Source of the DNA: Cyanophora paradoxa
Lineage: Eukaryota > Glaucocystophyceae > Cyanophorales > Cyanophoraceae
Reading direction: 5' to 3'
DNA length: 64,000 nucleotides
Assembly (NCBI GenBank): GCA_004431415.1
Contig: QPMI01000022.1
Location: forward strand, 248,001 to 312,000
Every line of letters starts with the position of its first letter. Within the stretch, counting starts at the first letter, position 1. The notes under the pieces were generated by a model that saw only the letters and a program-made list of their open reading frames with translations, was not told the DNA's origin and made no database searches. This document shows positions 24,751-37,800 of this stretch, one piece after another. Position numbers and translations under genes: made by a program.

Positions 24751-27700
24751 TTAATTGTCATCGCGCGCGCATCGCACGGTTACATTGGAATCGTTCTCTT
24801 TCGAAGACGGCGTAAAATCGACCGCAGGCTTTCCAGAGCCAATCAGGAAAACTCGCTTCTGCGTGTTTAACGCATAGTTATAAGCATCACTATTATAATA
24901 TCGATTGAGAAAACGCAGATGACATCGCAACGGCCCCCAGAAACCCGCTCTTGCATATGCCAAATAGCGGAAAAGCTGCTCACCGCCCAAAAAAGGAGGA
25001 TCCCGAGTACTAGTCTCTCGCACATCCGGATCCTCGTCATGGTATGCGTACGCCTGGACGAGCGCCCACAGAAATGAGGGGTACGCCGGCGAGGAAAGGA
25101 ATCTCAGAAGCTGCAAGGAATTGACGTCATGATCAGTTGTGGAAATATACATCAATGCATATGATCAGCTGCAAAGTTTGGGGATGTGTGGCAAAATAAA
25201 CAACGATACCTTCCCGGCCGAGTGCAGGTGTATGGTCTTGGATTCCACGGCTCTGACTGCAGCGAGCTGCTGGGCAGTGGGCGCCTCGCGTCCGAGGGCG
25301 GCTCCCACTGGAAACGCCTGGAGCAGCGAATAGCAGCACTGGAACGCGTAGTAAGCCAGGCCGCGCCGATGAGACGACACGTTCGGCAGCGATTGCAAGT
25401 CATCCTCCGCCCCGCCGAAGCCGCCGTCGACCTCGATCGCGACTGAGGGGTGCCGCTGCGCCAGCGCGAAGCACTCGTCCAACATTCCGGCGCTGTCCAA
25501 CACTTCCAGCGCACGTTCTGCGTTCCCGCAGCGTTCATAGTGCTTGAAATTTCAAAAACGTCAGTGCCCCGCGCCGTCAGAGAAACTTGGAAACGTCTCT
25601 GCGTGTATTGCAGGAGCACCTCAGCGGCGTAGGCTGGACGACCGGACTGCTTCCAGGCCGACCACGCTTCCGCCGGATGCCCCGCCCGGTCGAACAGCTT
25701 CGCTGCACGGACGTGATCCCCCGCGCTGCGCGCTGTTTAGACAGCTGCAGCTGCGCTAGAGCGGATGACAGCCTGTAAAAGCGTGCGCACTCGAGGTAGA
25801 TCTTGGCAGCGCGGAGCAGCTCGCCGGCCTGCTCGAGGAGCGAGGCGGCGCAGCGCAGGTCCTCGGCCCTGTCCGCCGCGTTCTTGCGCTCTGCGCCGAG
25901 TCGATCGTGAGGGGACGCGACAAAGGACAGTGAACGAAGGAGACGGCACCTTTCGCCCTGTTCAGCGCCCGCTTCGCTTTTTCAAATAGCTGTGATCTAG
26001 CCGCGGACCCCGGTTTCGTTGGTACAGAATGCTGATCCTGTGGCCCCACCGCCTCGTGCTCGCAATTGGCCTCGCTGGCGGCGGAAGAGGCTGCGGCTGC
26101 GGCGGCGGCGGCGGCGTCGAGCTCGGCAGCGATCGCGTCGGCGCGGCCGGCCGCCTCCAGCAGCCCGAGCCGCTCGTACTCCCGCGCTTTCCGGCGCTGC
26201 GGGCCGGGCCGGGCGAGGCGCGGTTAGAGGTTCGAATGCGGAGACGGACAAAGCGGCCGCTTCTTCGAACTCAAGCGCACCCAATCCGCTGCAGTGCTCT
26301 CCACGCGTCGCGGCGCAGTGCCCGCTGTCGTTTCGTCCTGCACCGTTGGGATAAGTCGGGATCATGATCAGTGCATGAATGAGGGATCGCTGTGCACACC
26401 TGCACGGCTCGGCACTTGTGCAGAAGTCCGAGCATGGCCTGCCGGCGGCTGACTCCAGCAGCTCGAGCCGCGCCCACGGCTGGATCCTCAGCGTCGAAGA
26501 GCCTGTGCGGTCTATCAGCTCTAGGTCTAGATCTCCATTATCTTGGGCGACCGACGCCGGTATGCCCGCACCAGACTTGCTCGCGGGCGCGCGTGACGGC
26601 CGTGTACAGCAGCCGCAGCTCCAGCGCGAGCGCCTGCATCCGCGGCGCCGACGGGTCCGGTCCCTGCGCTCTCTGCGGCGACGTTCATCGGCGCCGGCGC
26701 CGTTGCACGTGCCGCGGCCGTCGCACCGCAGGAGCGTCGCCGTCGCCGATCGCTGCGGCGTCTCGATCTGCGGCGGCCGCCCGGGCGACGACCTCGTCCT
26801 CGCACGCCCTCAGCGCCTCGCGCCACAGGCGGTCCTCGTCGGCCCTCGCGTCGCGGAAGAAGTTCAGTCTGCGGAGCACCGATATCACATGATCAATGTG
26901 AGCGGGCGCGGCGTCAGCGGCGGCGCAAGCCGAGCGGGAATTTTTGGAGCGCACAGGAGGACGGCGTCGAACTCGAGGCCCTTTGCCTCCTCGACGGTCA
27001 GCACGACGCTCTGCCGCAGGAACACCGGCACCGCCGCCTTGCACGCCGCCGTCCGCACCAGCACCACCTGCCGCCGCCGCCTGGGCTGTGGCGGCGCGGG
27101 CAGCGCGGGCGGCGGACCTGTTCGGCGCCGAGGCGGCGGTCCGCGGCGCCGCGCCCCGCGCCGAAGAGGAACGCCTCAAGAGCGGCCTCGCTGCCGCTGC
27201 GGAGCGCGATGGGCGGCTCGCCCTCCCGAATGCCTGCTCGAGTCCGGCCGATCCCTGGCATTAGCTTCGACCGGCGGCACTGGCGCTGGCGGGGGCGGGG
27301 GCACCGGAGTCGCGGGGCAGGCGGTCGAGGGCGCCGGGGAAGAGGACCTCGAGCACGTCCAGCAGCGTCGACGCCAGCCCCACGATCCCCGCGTGCGAGC
27401 GGTAGTTCTGCGCCCCGCGTCGGAGCTCGAGGGGCGAGCCGCGGGCGGACCGGGGCGCGCGCGCCGCGGCTCGGACCTGCGTCAGGTAGCGCATGGGGGC
27501 GTGACCGGCGGGCGTGCAGGCGCGCCCGTAGAGCTCGCGCTCCACCTTCGGCCGCAGCAGTCGCTTCAGATCCGAGAAGCGGAAGGAGACGCCTGCGGGC
27601 CAGCGCACAGTCATTGAAGCGCGCGGCGGGGCGGGCGGGCGGCGGGCGGCGGATCCGAACCGCGGGCGATGGCCTGGGCCGAGTCGCCGGAGAGCCAAAG

Positions 27701-30700
27701 CGCGCGCGCGTCGCCCGCGAAGGCCGCCACGAGGCCGGCCTCCGCCGCCGTGAAGTCCTGCCCCCCGCCCCCGCCCCGCCCCTCAGGCCCGCCCCAAAGA
27801 AACCCGAGCCGAGGCGCAGGGCGGGGTCGCCACCTGGATCTCGTCCACGTACGCCTCGTGCACGGCTGGCCCGCGGTAGCCGCCCGCCCGCAGCCGCCGG
27901 AACGCGTGATGCACGACGTCCTGCCCGGCGGCCCCGCCGCTCGGCACAGGATTCTGAGGCGGGGCGGGGCCGGGGCGGACCATGTGGTCGAAGAGGGGGC
28001 CGCCGGGGTGGGCGTGCCGCGGGCTCCGCTTCAGCTGCTCGTAGCGCGCGTGGGCGGCGTACACCGCCCGCCGCTGCCCCTCGTCCAGCGTCGACCTGCC
28101 GCCCCAATGTGTGCTGCCGCCCCGGGCGGGGCCGGTGCGGGACGGCGAGGGGCGCACTGCATGCGGCCGAGCTCGAGGTACTGCGCCTCAGAGAGGCAGC
28201 CGTCGGGGGACAGGAGCGCGTCCAGGCTCCCCCTGCGGCCCCGCGCCGGCCCCGTCGGTCGGCGCGTGCCGCGGGGCGGGGCCCGGCCGAGCCGGCAGGC
28301 ACCGGATGTGGGAGACGATGTCGAGCCACGCGGCGTCGCTGCCGATCGCCCGCAGCTCGTCGCGCCCCGCCGTGCACAGCTCCGGCCACAGCTCCGCCTG
28401 GAACCGCGCCGCCGTCACCAGCCGCTGCCGCCCGCGTCAGCACCGGCGTCAGAGGCCGCGACCAGCGCGGGCCGGCCCCTCGCACCTCGCCTTCGTTCGT
28501 CAGGTCGAACGGCCGGTCCAGAGCGCCGTTCAGCAGCCGGAGGAACCGGTCTCGCGTCACTGCGCGGCCGCCGCCGGTCGGAGTCCAACCGCAGGAGAGA
28601 GCACCGGAGCCCGCACCGAAGAGGGGGAAAGACGCCTCGTCGAGCTCCGCCAGCGACGCGGCGGCGGCGGCGGCGAGGGCGTCGTCGTCGGCGCCCATCC
28701 CGTCCACCTCCTCGTCCTGCGCCGAGGTCGGCGGACGGGCCGAGGCGGCTCGAGAGCGCTTCGGGCACCGCCGTAGCCGCCGCGTCGCGAGTGACGACCG
28801 CGCGCATCGATGCGCCCTCCGCCCGCCGCTGCGCTGGCGGCGTCAACGACCGCAGACGCAGGAAGGATGAGGGGAGGGGGAGGGAGGAGGGGAGGGAGGG
28901 GAAGGGGGAAGCGGGGGCGGGGGGGTAGAGGGTGGGTTTGGGACGGGGTAGGAGGAGGGGGGTAGGGACGGTATGTGGAAGGGGAGGGAGAGAAGGGGGA
29001 CAGACCGGGCAGGGTCGGGAGAGGGGGGGGGGGGGGGTGGACGGCGAGGACGGCACGGATGGGCGGAATAGGGTGGCGGGAGGTAGGGATGCGGGACGGG
29101 GTGGGTTGGAAGCGGGGGTGGGGAGGGTGGGGCGCGGAGGGGTAGGGGGTATATGGGCGAGGTGGGGCGGGATAGGGGGAAGGGGGTGATACTAAGCGCG
29201 TGAAGAAGGGGAAAGTATTGGGGGAGGAAGGGGGGGCGGTGTTTGAAGAGGGGGGACGGGGGAGGGGACAGGGCGGCGGGGGGGAGGGGGGATACACGAG
29301 TGGGCGGAACAGGGGGCGGGGAGGGGGAAAACGAGCGGGGCGGAATAAGGGGGGGGGGGGAGAAGGGGGAGCGCGGGATGGGGGGCGGGGCGGGGAGCGA
29401 GGCGGGACGCGGGCGCGGGCGCGGGGGTAGGGAGGGCAAAGGGGAGGGGGATGGGGGGAGCTCTGGGGAGGGGTAGGCGCACCAGCCTGCAGAAGGCGGC
29501 GCGGACCTCGCGGCAGAGCGCGGCGCTCGCGGCGAGGAAGACCGAACGGTAGTGCCCGTCGCGCGAGAGCAGCCGCGCCCCGCGCGAGCGGCCCCAGTAG
29601 GCGCGGTGCCCCGCCCACAGCCTGCGCCCCGCGGCCTCCGGTTCAGAGGGGCGGCGATGGCTTCGAGCGCGCGGCGGGGCGGGCACCGGAGGGCGGCGCA
29701 GGAGGTCTTGCCGGTGCCGGGCCGCCCGTTGACGAGGCAGGGCCAGGCGGCGCCCACGGCGCCCCGCTGCTCCCGCGCGGCGATCTCGTTCGGGAAGTCC
29801 GCACCGCCCGCCAGCGGCAGCAGCGCCACCGCCGCCGCCTCCGCCCGCACCTCCGCCAGCGTCTGCTGGTCTGCGCCCCGCGGCGTCAGATCCCGACCCC
29901 ACTCCCCTGGGCCCGCGCAGCCGTCCGACGCACCCGCCTCGCGGCTCCGGGTCCGCCGCTCGCCCGCAGGCTCGCCGGCTGCGGCCGGCGCGGCCTCGTC
30001 GGGTACAGGGACGCGGCGACGAGGTAGCGGCGCCGGGGGCGGAGGGCGGCAGGTCCCCAGCGAACTCGCGCGGCAGCCGCGCGCCGCCGGCGTCGACGGG
30101 CCGCGGCGCCGGCGGCAGCTCCAGCGGCGGCCGCCCCTGTATCTTCCCTTCGATGTAGCGGATCCGCTCCTCCGTCCCGTCGTGGCTGAAGACGCCCCTG
30201 CGCGCGCCCCCGCGGGCCCGTGGGCGTGGGCGGGGCGCTGGGGACGGGCGCCCCGCGGGCCCCGCACCAGAGCAGGATTTGATCGCGCACGCGTCCGTCC
30301 CGCTCCGAGACGCCGACCACCTGCCGCCCCGTCAGGCGCGGCCTTCAGCGGCAGGCGCGCGGGGCCGCGGGCGCGCCTCCTCCCACAGGGCGCGCCAGCC
30401 GCGGGCGCAGAGGTACGACTCGAAGAGCTGCGCCTGCGGCGCTTGCTGCGCCCGTCGCTCAGCGCCGGCGGGGCCCCGGTCCGGGCGCGTAAGCTGCAGC
30501 TGCAGCTGCCACGAACGCACCGAGAGGGCGAGCCGCTTCGAGAGGCGCGCGCCGCGCTGGCCGCTGGCGATGCGGATCAGCTTGCGCAGCACGTCCCGCC
30601 GCAGCACCGCGTCCAGGCCCTTCCTCGCGCGCCACTGCCGCCACGCGCAGTCCGACACGACCAACTCCTTGCGCGCGCGCCGCGTGAGCGCTGGCGGAGC

Positions 30701-31064
30701 AGCGACAACGCTACCAGACGATCTCGCACCAGGCGCATTCGTTCCGCAGCCGATCGAGGAGCCGCGCCTCGTCTGTCCCATCGTCGCGATCGGCCGCGGG
30801 CTCCGCCGCGTCTGCGGTTGTGTCCGGTTCCGCGCCAGGCTCTGCACGCCCGCTTAGGGCGAGCTTGCTCGCCGACGTACGCGCGCTCGCACCGCCATCG
30901 ATATCGGACGCGTCGACGTCGCTGGTTGCCAGGTCAAGATCGATCGCACCCGGCCCGACGCCCGCGTAGAGTGGCTGCGGGAGCTCGATGCGACCAGCAG
31001 CGAGAGCCGCCTCCGCGCGCTCGGTAGGCAGCGGTAATGGAGCGCCAGCTCCCCGCGCAGCCAT
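24751..31064 (-). CDS. TRANK1-like superfamily I (UvrD) helicase with TPR-like C-terminus
   Basis: A large multi-exon gene read from ATG 31064 to TAA 24751-24753. Helicase motifs occur in order: Walker A in NGRPGTGKTSCAALR (about 29740), Walker B-like VHEAYVDEIQ (about 27850), LWLSGDSAQAIA followed by GVSFRFSDLKRLLRPK, QNYRSH (about 27400), VEEAKGLEFDAVLL (about 26980) and motif VI LRLLYTAVTRAREQVW (about 26600). Between them lie segments usual for TRANK1-type proteins (LRKLIRIASGQRG, FQAELWPELC, AWLDIVSHIR). After the helicase come TPR-like helices: REYERLGLLEAAGRAD, EQAGELLRAAKIYLDAGDH, RAAKLFDRAGHPAEAWSAWK, HYERCGNAERALEVLDSAG. Exons downstream of 26700 join cleanly in phase; several upstream junctions are approximate. 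One intron (about 28865-29475) is an unbroken purine tract. Such proteins are presumed nucleic-acid-dependent ATPases; the substrate is unknown. Confidence 0.85.
28865..29475. repeat. 600-bp polypurine tract in helicase intron
   Basis: The plus strand is almost wholly G and A (GGGGAGGG-type words) for about 600 bp, flanked by coding exons of the minus-strand helicase. On the coding strand it is a polypyrimidine tract lying before an acceptor. Confidence 0.9.
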
Positions 31065-31252
31065 GCGGTCGACTTGGCAGCGGTTTGTGCCACCGCTTTA
31101 GATCGGCATATGTGCGCTCTATTCGCTCTTCGCGCAGCCGCTGCGATGCGGAGAAGCCAGCGAAGGTAGGCCGCTTCCAATTCACGTACGCCTGCGCAGC
31201 GCACCCCCCTCTTCGTTTTTAATTTGATTTGATTGCCCCGTCTCCACGGGAG
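31065..31252. promoter_or_regulatory. 188-bp head-to-head spacer, helicase (-) and F-box gene (+)
   Basis: The two start codons are under 200 bp apart and divergent, so regulatory sequence must be shared or overlap coding sequence. If the helicase start lies further upstream (a GTG-led frame is open to about 31204) the spacer is even shorter. Confidence 0.4.
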
Positions 31253-34160
31253 ATGGCGCCCAGAGCTACGAAGCGCGGACGCGAAGATGACTCAGCGGAC
31301 AACGGCAGCTCCAGCACGCGCGCCCGGCTCAGTGGCGCGGCCTCACAGCCGCCGGCCGCGGCCGCGCCGGAAGAGAGCTGCCCCATTATCGCGCTCCCCG
31401 ACGAGCTGCTTCTTCGCATCCTGTTCCTGGCAGCGCGGCGGAAGTGGTGGAGCCAGCCTGCCTGCGCGGGTATGTCTCAGCTCGACCTCCGCGAGAACGC
31501 TCCCGACGCCCGCCCCGAGCTCCTGCAGCGGTTTCGCGCCGTTTGTCGTCGTTTTCGTTCTCTTTGCGAGGACCCCAGGGCATGGGAGCGGGTCGCGCTG
31601 TGGAATCCGTGCCCGGACGACTTGGAGGCGCGCCGGCGCTAGCGCTGCTGCGGGCGCCGGAGGCGGCGCGAGCAGGTGCACATGTACAGCAGCTCGATCG
31701 ACGTTGACCCTGCGGTGTTTTCAAGTTTGGTGCCTGCGGGCGTGCTTTCCGCGCCTCCCGCCGCTCGCGCCGGCGGCGTTCTCCGAGCTGCGCTCGCTCT
31801 AGATCTCCCTCCGCGCGGCCGAGGGGCACGTGCACCCTCTTTCCGACGCCCGACCTCTCCGGGTGCGCCGCCCCTCCATTCCTTGCCTGGGCGTTTTCCT
31901 CTTCTGAAGTCCCGCAGGCTGCCGATCGCACTGGAGCACCTCGAGAGCCTGCGCGGCCTCGCGCCCACCCTCCGAGCCCTCAGCGTCGATCTCTGCCCCG
32001 AGCAGTCTTCCTACGTATACTATTTCGTGGGGGTCCAGCCCCTCCAGTTTCTACCCCGTTTGTACCTCACTTCGCCGATCCGATGATCCGAAGAATTTCG
32101 AGCCCGTCTCGTACTTCACAGTGCTCTCCGACTTTCGGGGTACGGTGTACCTCCTCCTCTCCCCACCCCCCGCCCCCGCAGCTCTGCTCTCAACTGCTGT
32201 CGCTGTCATCCGTCCAACCTCGTACCCTCGGCAGCCCTCGAGCGGCTTCGGGTCGAGTTCTGGCGTACCCCGCCCTCGAGGTTCAGTCCCTCCCATGACG
32301 TCACGCTCGATCTCACGTCATGTCGTGCAGGGATGGTTCGGAGGCGACATACAGGCTCGCTCCGGAGCCTCTGGCGCCCTCGCTCCCACCCTGACGCCGC
32401 TGGCTGACGGGGCCGGCCCGCAACCCGTTCAAGCACTGGCCCCGCGTCACGCGCGACGCCGCGGCGCCCCTCGCGCGCCTCACGTCCATGCGCGGTGCGC
32501 CTCGCGGGCTGGCGGCTCCCGCCTGGCGTTGAGCATCTCCCCGCTCCCCCCCCCCCTTCACCCCCCCCGCGCCCCCCCCCCCCTTCCCTCCTCCCCCTCC
32601 CCCGCCCCTTCCCTTTCACACTCTTCTCACACTTCTTCCCCGCCCTCCCCCCTCTCCCGCCCCTCCCCCTCCCCCCACCCTTCCCCTCCCCTCAGCACTC
32701 GAGGTCGGGGGCGACTTCGAGTGGATCGGGTTCCTCCCCTCCCTGAGTCGCCTCGAGGCCCGCCCGCCCGACGCTCCCCGCCCCCCCCCTTCGCTCCCAG
32801 CTCACGTACCCCCCGCAGCACGTGACACTGAACCTGCGGAGCGAGGCGGACACAGCGCCCCTTGCCGCCCTCGCCCCCACCCTCCGCTCCCTCGTACTCG
32901 TCCAGGCACGCCCCCTGTGTACCCCCCACTTTCCTTCGTCCCGTCGTCGAATCGCGTACCCCGCAGAACGCGCAGGATCCGGCCGCCCTATGCTCCGTCA
33001 TCCGCCGTCTCTGCGGCCTGCAGGCCCGCGCCCGATTCCCCACGCCTGTACCCCCTCCCCCACTGTCTCCCCGTGATCCATGCCCTTCGCAGGCGCTCGA
33101 CTTGAATGTACCCCCGCGCTGCTTCGAGCAGCTCGCGGCCGAGCCCCTCACTTGGTAATCGCGTACCCGGCCGGCCCCCTTCCCTCCCTTCTACCCCCTC
33201 TCTCACCCCCCCGGGCAGCTGGCCGGAGCTTGAGGTGCTGCAGCTCGCCTGCTACCCCAACGAGAAGAACAGCATACCCGCCGGCCTCCTTCAGGTCTGT
33301 CTGGGCCCCAATGTCCCTTGCACTTAATGTCCGCGCCCGACGCCCCCGCAGCGGCTGGGGACCGACACGCGGGCGCTGCGGCGGCTGACGCTTGGCTCGC
33401 CCCTCCCGTCGGACCCCGCCCTCCTAGGCCTCGCCTCCGCCCTCGGGCCCCCGCGCTGGGCCGGCCTCCGCGCCCTAATCCTCAGCGACGCCGCCGAGGA
33501 TCAGGCACGTCCGTCCACCCGCGCCCGCCCATCTACTTTGAGGCCGCTGAGCGGAGCGGCGGCGCAGTACTTCGCGGACGGCTCTCCCTTGAGCGAACTT
33601 GCGGCGAGGTGCGCTCAAGCTCGGCCTCGGGCCGGGCCGGGCCGGGGCTGCGATGGGCGGCCAAAGCGTAGCCCCTTAGACCCCTCGCGAGGGCCGGCCT
33701 CGGCCCCGGCCTCGGCCTCGGGGGTGCGCTCGAGCTCGGCCTGCAGTGCGGATTTTACGAGAAGACAACTCTTTAAAAGTTGACATGCAGAATATCGAGC
33801 GATCGAAGATAATTATATAAGAGTTTAGATCATTCCAAAAGATTAAGAGCTTAGGGCGATCTCGAGGCGAGGCGCACTAGCTGCAGAAGCCCGGCCCCCG
33901 GCTCCTTAGACCCTTGGCGCTGGCACGGCGCTTAGCTCCTTAGACCCCTGGCGCTGGCTCGGCGACGCTCTCAATTTCGCAAGAGTCTGATGGGTTCTGC
34001 CTGCAGGCTTTTCTGTCGGCGGCGAAAGTCGCGCTGGGGCTTGAGGCGGAAACCTCGAGCGGCGACGAGAGCGGCGAGAGCGCAATGAGAAGAGCCCGGA
34101 GAGGGCGACAGCTGGACTCCGGCGCTACTCGGCTACTCGGCTACTGGACTCCCTATATAT
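31253..34160 (+). CDS. F-box protein with leucine-rich repeats, 3' end uncertain
   Basis: Exon 1 (31253-31627) begins MAPRATKRGREDD, a basic, possibly nuclear segment, and contains an F-box: IIALPDELLLRILFLA ... VCRRFRSLCEDPRAWERV. Later exons are short and each encodes about one leucine-rich repeat: LPIALEHLESLRGLAPTLRA, HVTLNLRSEADTAPLAALAP with TLRSLVLVQ, ALDLNVPPRCFEQLAAEP, WPELEVLQLACYPNE, ALRRLTLGSPLPSD and WAGLRALILSDAAEDQ. F-box/LRR proteins recruit substrates to SCF ubiquitin ligases; the substrate is unknown. Several introns start with GC (about 31628, 32907, 33025 and 33505). Exons between 31.7 and 32.8 kb are only partly resolved. The final exon may be the one starting near 34008 (AFLSAAKVALGLEAE), which has stops at about 34086 or 34160 depending on phase. 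Confidence 0.72.
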
Positions 34161-34480
34161 AGCTAGCAGCGGCTACTCGATAATAATATTAATTATAGAA
34201 GTGTACTTCCGGGCGCCGCCGGATCTCGGCCGCTGCGCCCCTCGAGCTATCCGCGGGGGGGGGGGGGGGCGGGGGGGGTAGGGGTGGTGGGGAGGGGGAG
34301 GAGGAGGCCTGTAGGGGGAAAGGAAGGGAGGGGGGAGGAGGAGGTGGGGAAGGGGGGGGATCCGGAGGAGCTCGGCGGCTGGCCATTGTCTGCGGCGTTC
34401 TGCGCGGCAGCGCCGCCGCCGGCGTGCCGGGGGGCCCCGGGGGCTACAGCTCGGCTGCCGCATGGCCTCGCTGGAGAGTT
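34145..34480 (-). pseudogene. Degraded fragment of the nephrocystin-3-like gene 3' end
   Basis: AGCAGCGGCTACTCGAT and GGATCTCGGCCGC, followed by a G-rich tract and CGGCGTTCTGCGCGGCAGCG, match the order of the same words at 43145-43330, where they form the last exon, an intron and the next exon of the TPR gene. Here the stop-proximal codons are interrupted by an AT-rich insertion (34170-34205) and the frame is not kept. It lies against the 3' end of the F-box gene. Confidence 0.65.
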
Positions 34481-34842
34481 CAAGTACTAGTATACGTACG
34501 ACCCGCTGCGGAAAACGGATTAAATTGCACATGCGGTCCCCCGGGCCCTGCGCTTGCTTAACTTCGAATTCGAAATGCACTTCAGCTTCCCTCAACTTTA
34601 AATTGGAGTTCCGAATTGAAGCGCTGCCTCGCTGACGGCAACCGTAATATAAGCTTCAGCCACACGATTGCGATTGCTTGAGCGAGATGAGCATTAGTAT
34701 TACTCTAAATTCTATACTGTGGGGGCCTCAAAAACTGATCCTGCAGGCTGCAAGATGAAGCAGATCAATCACGAAATCCGCGATCGCGCCGCGGTACTCC
34801 GGTTCCTTTAATCGAGAGATTTTTTATTTAACGGCGCTAGCG
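34481..34842. other. Intergenic sequence
   Basis: About 360 bp of mixed composition between the TPR fragment and the kelch gene 3' end; no gene seen. Confidence 0.4.
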
Positions 34843-37800
34843 TTATGCAAATGCCGAAGCTACGATGGCGCATGCAAGCGCCGCGAAGATACCAGTGCCC
34901 CACAAAGAGCGCGAGTATACGTAGGTCGAAATGCTTGAGGAGAGCAAGGGCCTGCGAAAAGAGAGCGTCATCGGTACCTTGACAGGTTTTAGTAAAGTAT
35001 TAATTTGACCGTCGGACTCACATATAATAACGCATTGAGGATGCAGTCGAGCTCGTGACCCATTTGAACGACTGCTCGAACAATAAGCAATCGGCGTCAG
35101 TCCCAGTCCCAGTCGTTCGGGCAAGCTATTAATTTCAGCTGCAGTGACAAACGAACGTTGGCGAGAGTGAAGGTCTGCCGAGAGCGAAAAGAGGACATGT
35201 ACAGTGAGCGCCAGCATCAATAATTATATATAAATATATAATATCGAACGTTAACGCAGGTACCTGGAATGCGTTGTTGACGCTGTTGATCTGCAGGCCG
35301 TAACCAGCGTTCTCTGAGAACTGCAGGAGGCTTCGAGTTCGCGATCGGTTCGTTTGCTGGTTGCATTTGGCAAGCTCGGGGACAACTGCTCGCGAATACG
35401 TTTGCGAAGTGCCCGGAAGGCCAACGAGCTCGAGTATGCTTAATTATATAAATGCGCACGGAAGGCGATTTCTGTGCTGGAAACGACGCGCGGGTTCAGG
35501 GCGGCGCAGGTCGCCCCAGTCGACGACAGAATGAGGATGGTGATGTTCTCGCCCTCCGGGAAGCCAACGCCTAAGATCGAAACTTCTCCTCCCATCTGCG
35601 CGCACGTTGTTGTGAGCCACCCCCGTCTGAGATTCAGAATATACACATATACAAGCGTGTGCGAACAGGAGAGGCTTGGATGACAGGCCCCGCCAGGGTC
35701 GCGGTGTTGGTTTCTTCGTCGAACTTGAGCGCCACACCGGACGCATCGGTGCCGACGCCCTGGAAAATGATCCGCGTGATGTTGATTATCTGAGAGGATA
35801 TTGGGCGTCATACACAAATATATATTAACATTAACAAGGAACTCTTTCGGTCATCGGATCTGAATTAATTCACGATTGGACCTTATGAATGGCGGGGATG
35901 GGCTTGGCAGTCGGCGTGGGGCTCGGCGACGGCGAAGGGCTAGGGCTAGGCGACGGGCTCGGGCTCGGCGATGCGCTCGGGCTCGGGCTCGGGCTCGGGC
36001 TGGGCGACGGGTTCGGGCTCGGGCTGGGCGACGGGCTCGGGCTGGGCGACGGGCTCGGGCTCGGGCTCGGGGTCGGGCTGGGCGAGGGCGTCGCGATCGT
36101 TACGACCACGTTGGGCACAGGAGCCAATGCTGTGCAATCAACTGGTGTCGTCGGGGCGTCGCACGCGACGTCCACTGCGCCGCGTCGATCGCGATAATTA
36201 TAACATGCATGTACAGCGCCAAAAGCAAAATCAATCATGATCAATCTCGGTGGACTAATTATAAACCCCAGCACCTCAATCTCAAAGCTAGAAGGCAACT
36301 CACCGCCCTCCATGTCGACGCGCCAAAGTGTGTCTTGGTTGACGCCGGAGGAAATCCTTCCACCCCAGAGATACGCCGAGGTCGTGCCAGAGAAATGGGC
36401 TGCGGCCCCTGCTACAGTTGTATTGAACACGTCTCCGTTGACGCACAGCTTTTGCCATTGGTTTGCCGCTGGGCAGTCTGCGAAGATTGAGAGAGTCTTC
36501 GCAACAAGCTTCCGAGGAAGGAGAGAATATATGTATATTATTATTCTAGAGACGCCGACGCATGCGCACGCGATTTGAAAACCCATGCGTCGGTCTGAGT
36601 AGTCCAGACCATCGGAACCTGTCCTCCAAGAACCACCTGCCGCAAAGCGAATGGTAGCGCTCTCAGAGATCTGGAGTGCGAGAATTGAGTCGGTTAGAAA
36701 CCTCCCTTCGCGAACCCACACGGGGGTGGAGCCCACGTTCACTGTCCAGGACCTATTCATTCGAAAGTTTGGCCCGAGCTCGAGATTGAAAGTGTATAAT
36801 TATAAGGAATTGCGCTGCAAAAAGCCTACTCACCAACCATTGACTCTTGTGGGCGGAATACCATAGCCCGAGTAGGTTGCATCTCCGACGAAAGTGATGG
36901 TCGGGGTGGCCGCGCTTAGGTCGATGTATCTATTATTTCATGAGATCCGTACGTATATATCCATCAGTACGCATATATAGAGTCTGGCATATCTGCGAGT
37001 TACGCATTTAACTTTGCGAATAGAAATTACCCGAATCTAGTGCCGGTGGAATCGGCAGTGCTCCACCCTCCAAACACATACCTGCCAGCGTCGGAATCGT
37101 AAACGCGCGGTACTAGTGCGTGCGCATAATAATTATAATATATATGTGCATGTAAAGTCGAATGTGCAGCTCGTACAATTTGCTTCCCAGCAGAGTGCAC
37201 AAAGGCCCTTCTGCACGATTCGGGTCGCGGGATCCGTCGCTGATCAAAGTGGTCCAGGTGTTCGTGGCGAGATTGAAGCGGAGCAAATCTGCCGGAATGC
37301 GTACATACATCTGTTATAATTAAGTGCACGCAAAGCGCATCCCAGATGCCATGATGCTAGCGCTATTTATAATACCTACGGGTCCGGTTGGGGGGGGGGG
37401 GGGGGGGTGCACGTGGGGTGGGTGGGGTGGGGTGGGGGGGTGGGGCCACCGTACTCTCTTAAAAGCAATATTTGTAATTGAACTTGAGCTTATAATGATA
37501 TATAAGACTCTGAGATTTAATTCAAAACGCTAACCATTCCGGGGGCCTGCACTTGTCAAGCCACCGTAAACGTATAGCGCGTTGCTGTAGTACACCTGCC
37601 GCAAGCGCAGCGCAGCCCCGGCACCACATGTTTACGCCTCAATGACTTGCAGCGCCGGGCATTTTGCATGCGCACCATGCAATGCCTAGCCCTTGAGGTT
37701 CCTGCACTGTTGATATCCGATGCTGTCACTTGTTCCAGATCTGCGCTTGATCGGAATTTATTAATTGTCATTTAATGACTTGCCGTGCGGGCTGATGATC

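Noticed and set aside
28557..29618. 353-residue Pro-rich open frame on the minus strand
   Set aside because: It is largely translated polypyrimidine intron sequence of the helicase gene; the true exons use other frames.
35889..36197. Gly-Leu/Gly-Asp repeat protein on the plus strand
   Set aside because: It is the antisense reading of the Ser-Pro minisatellite in the kelch gene.
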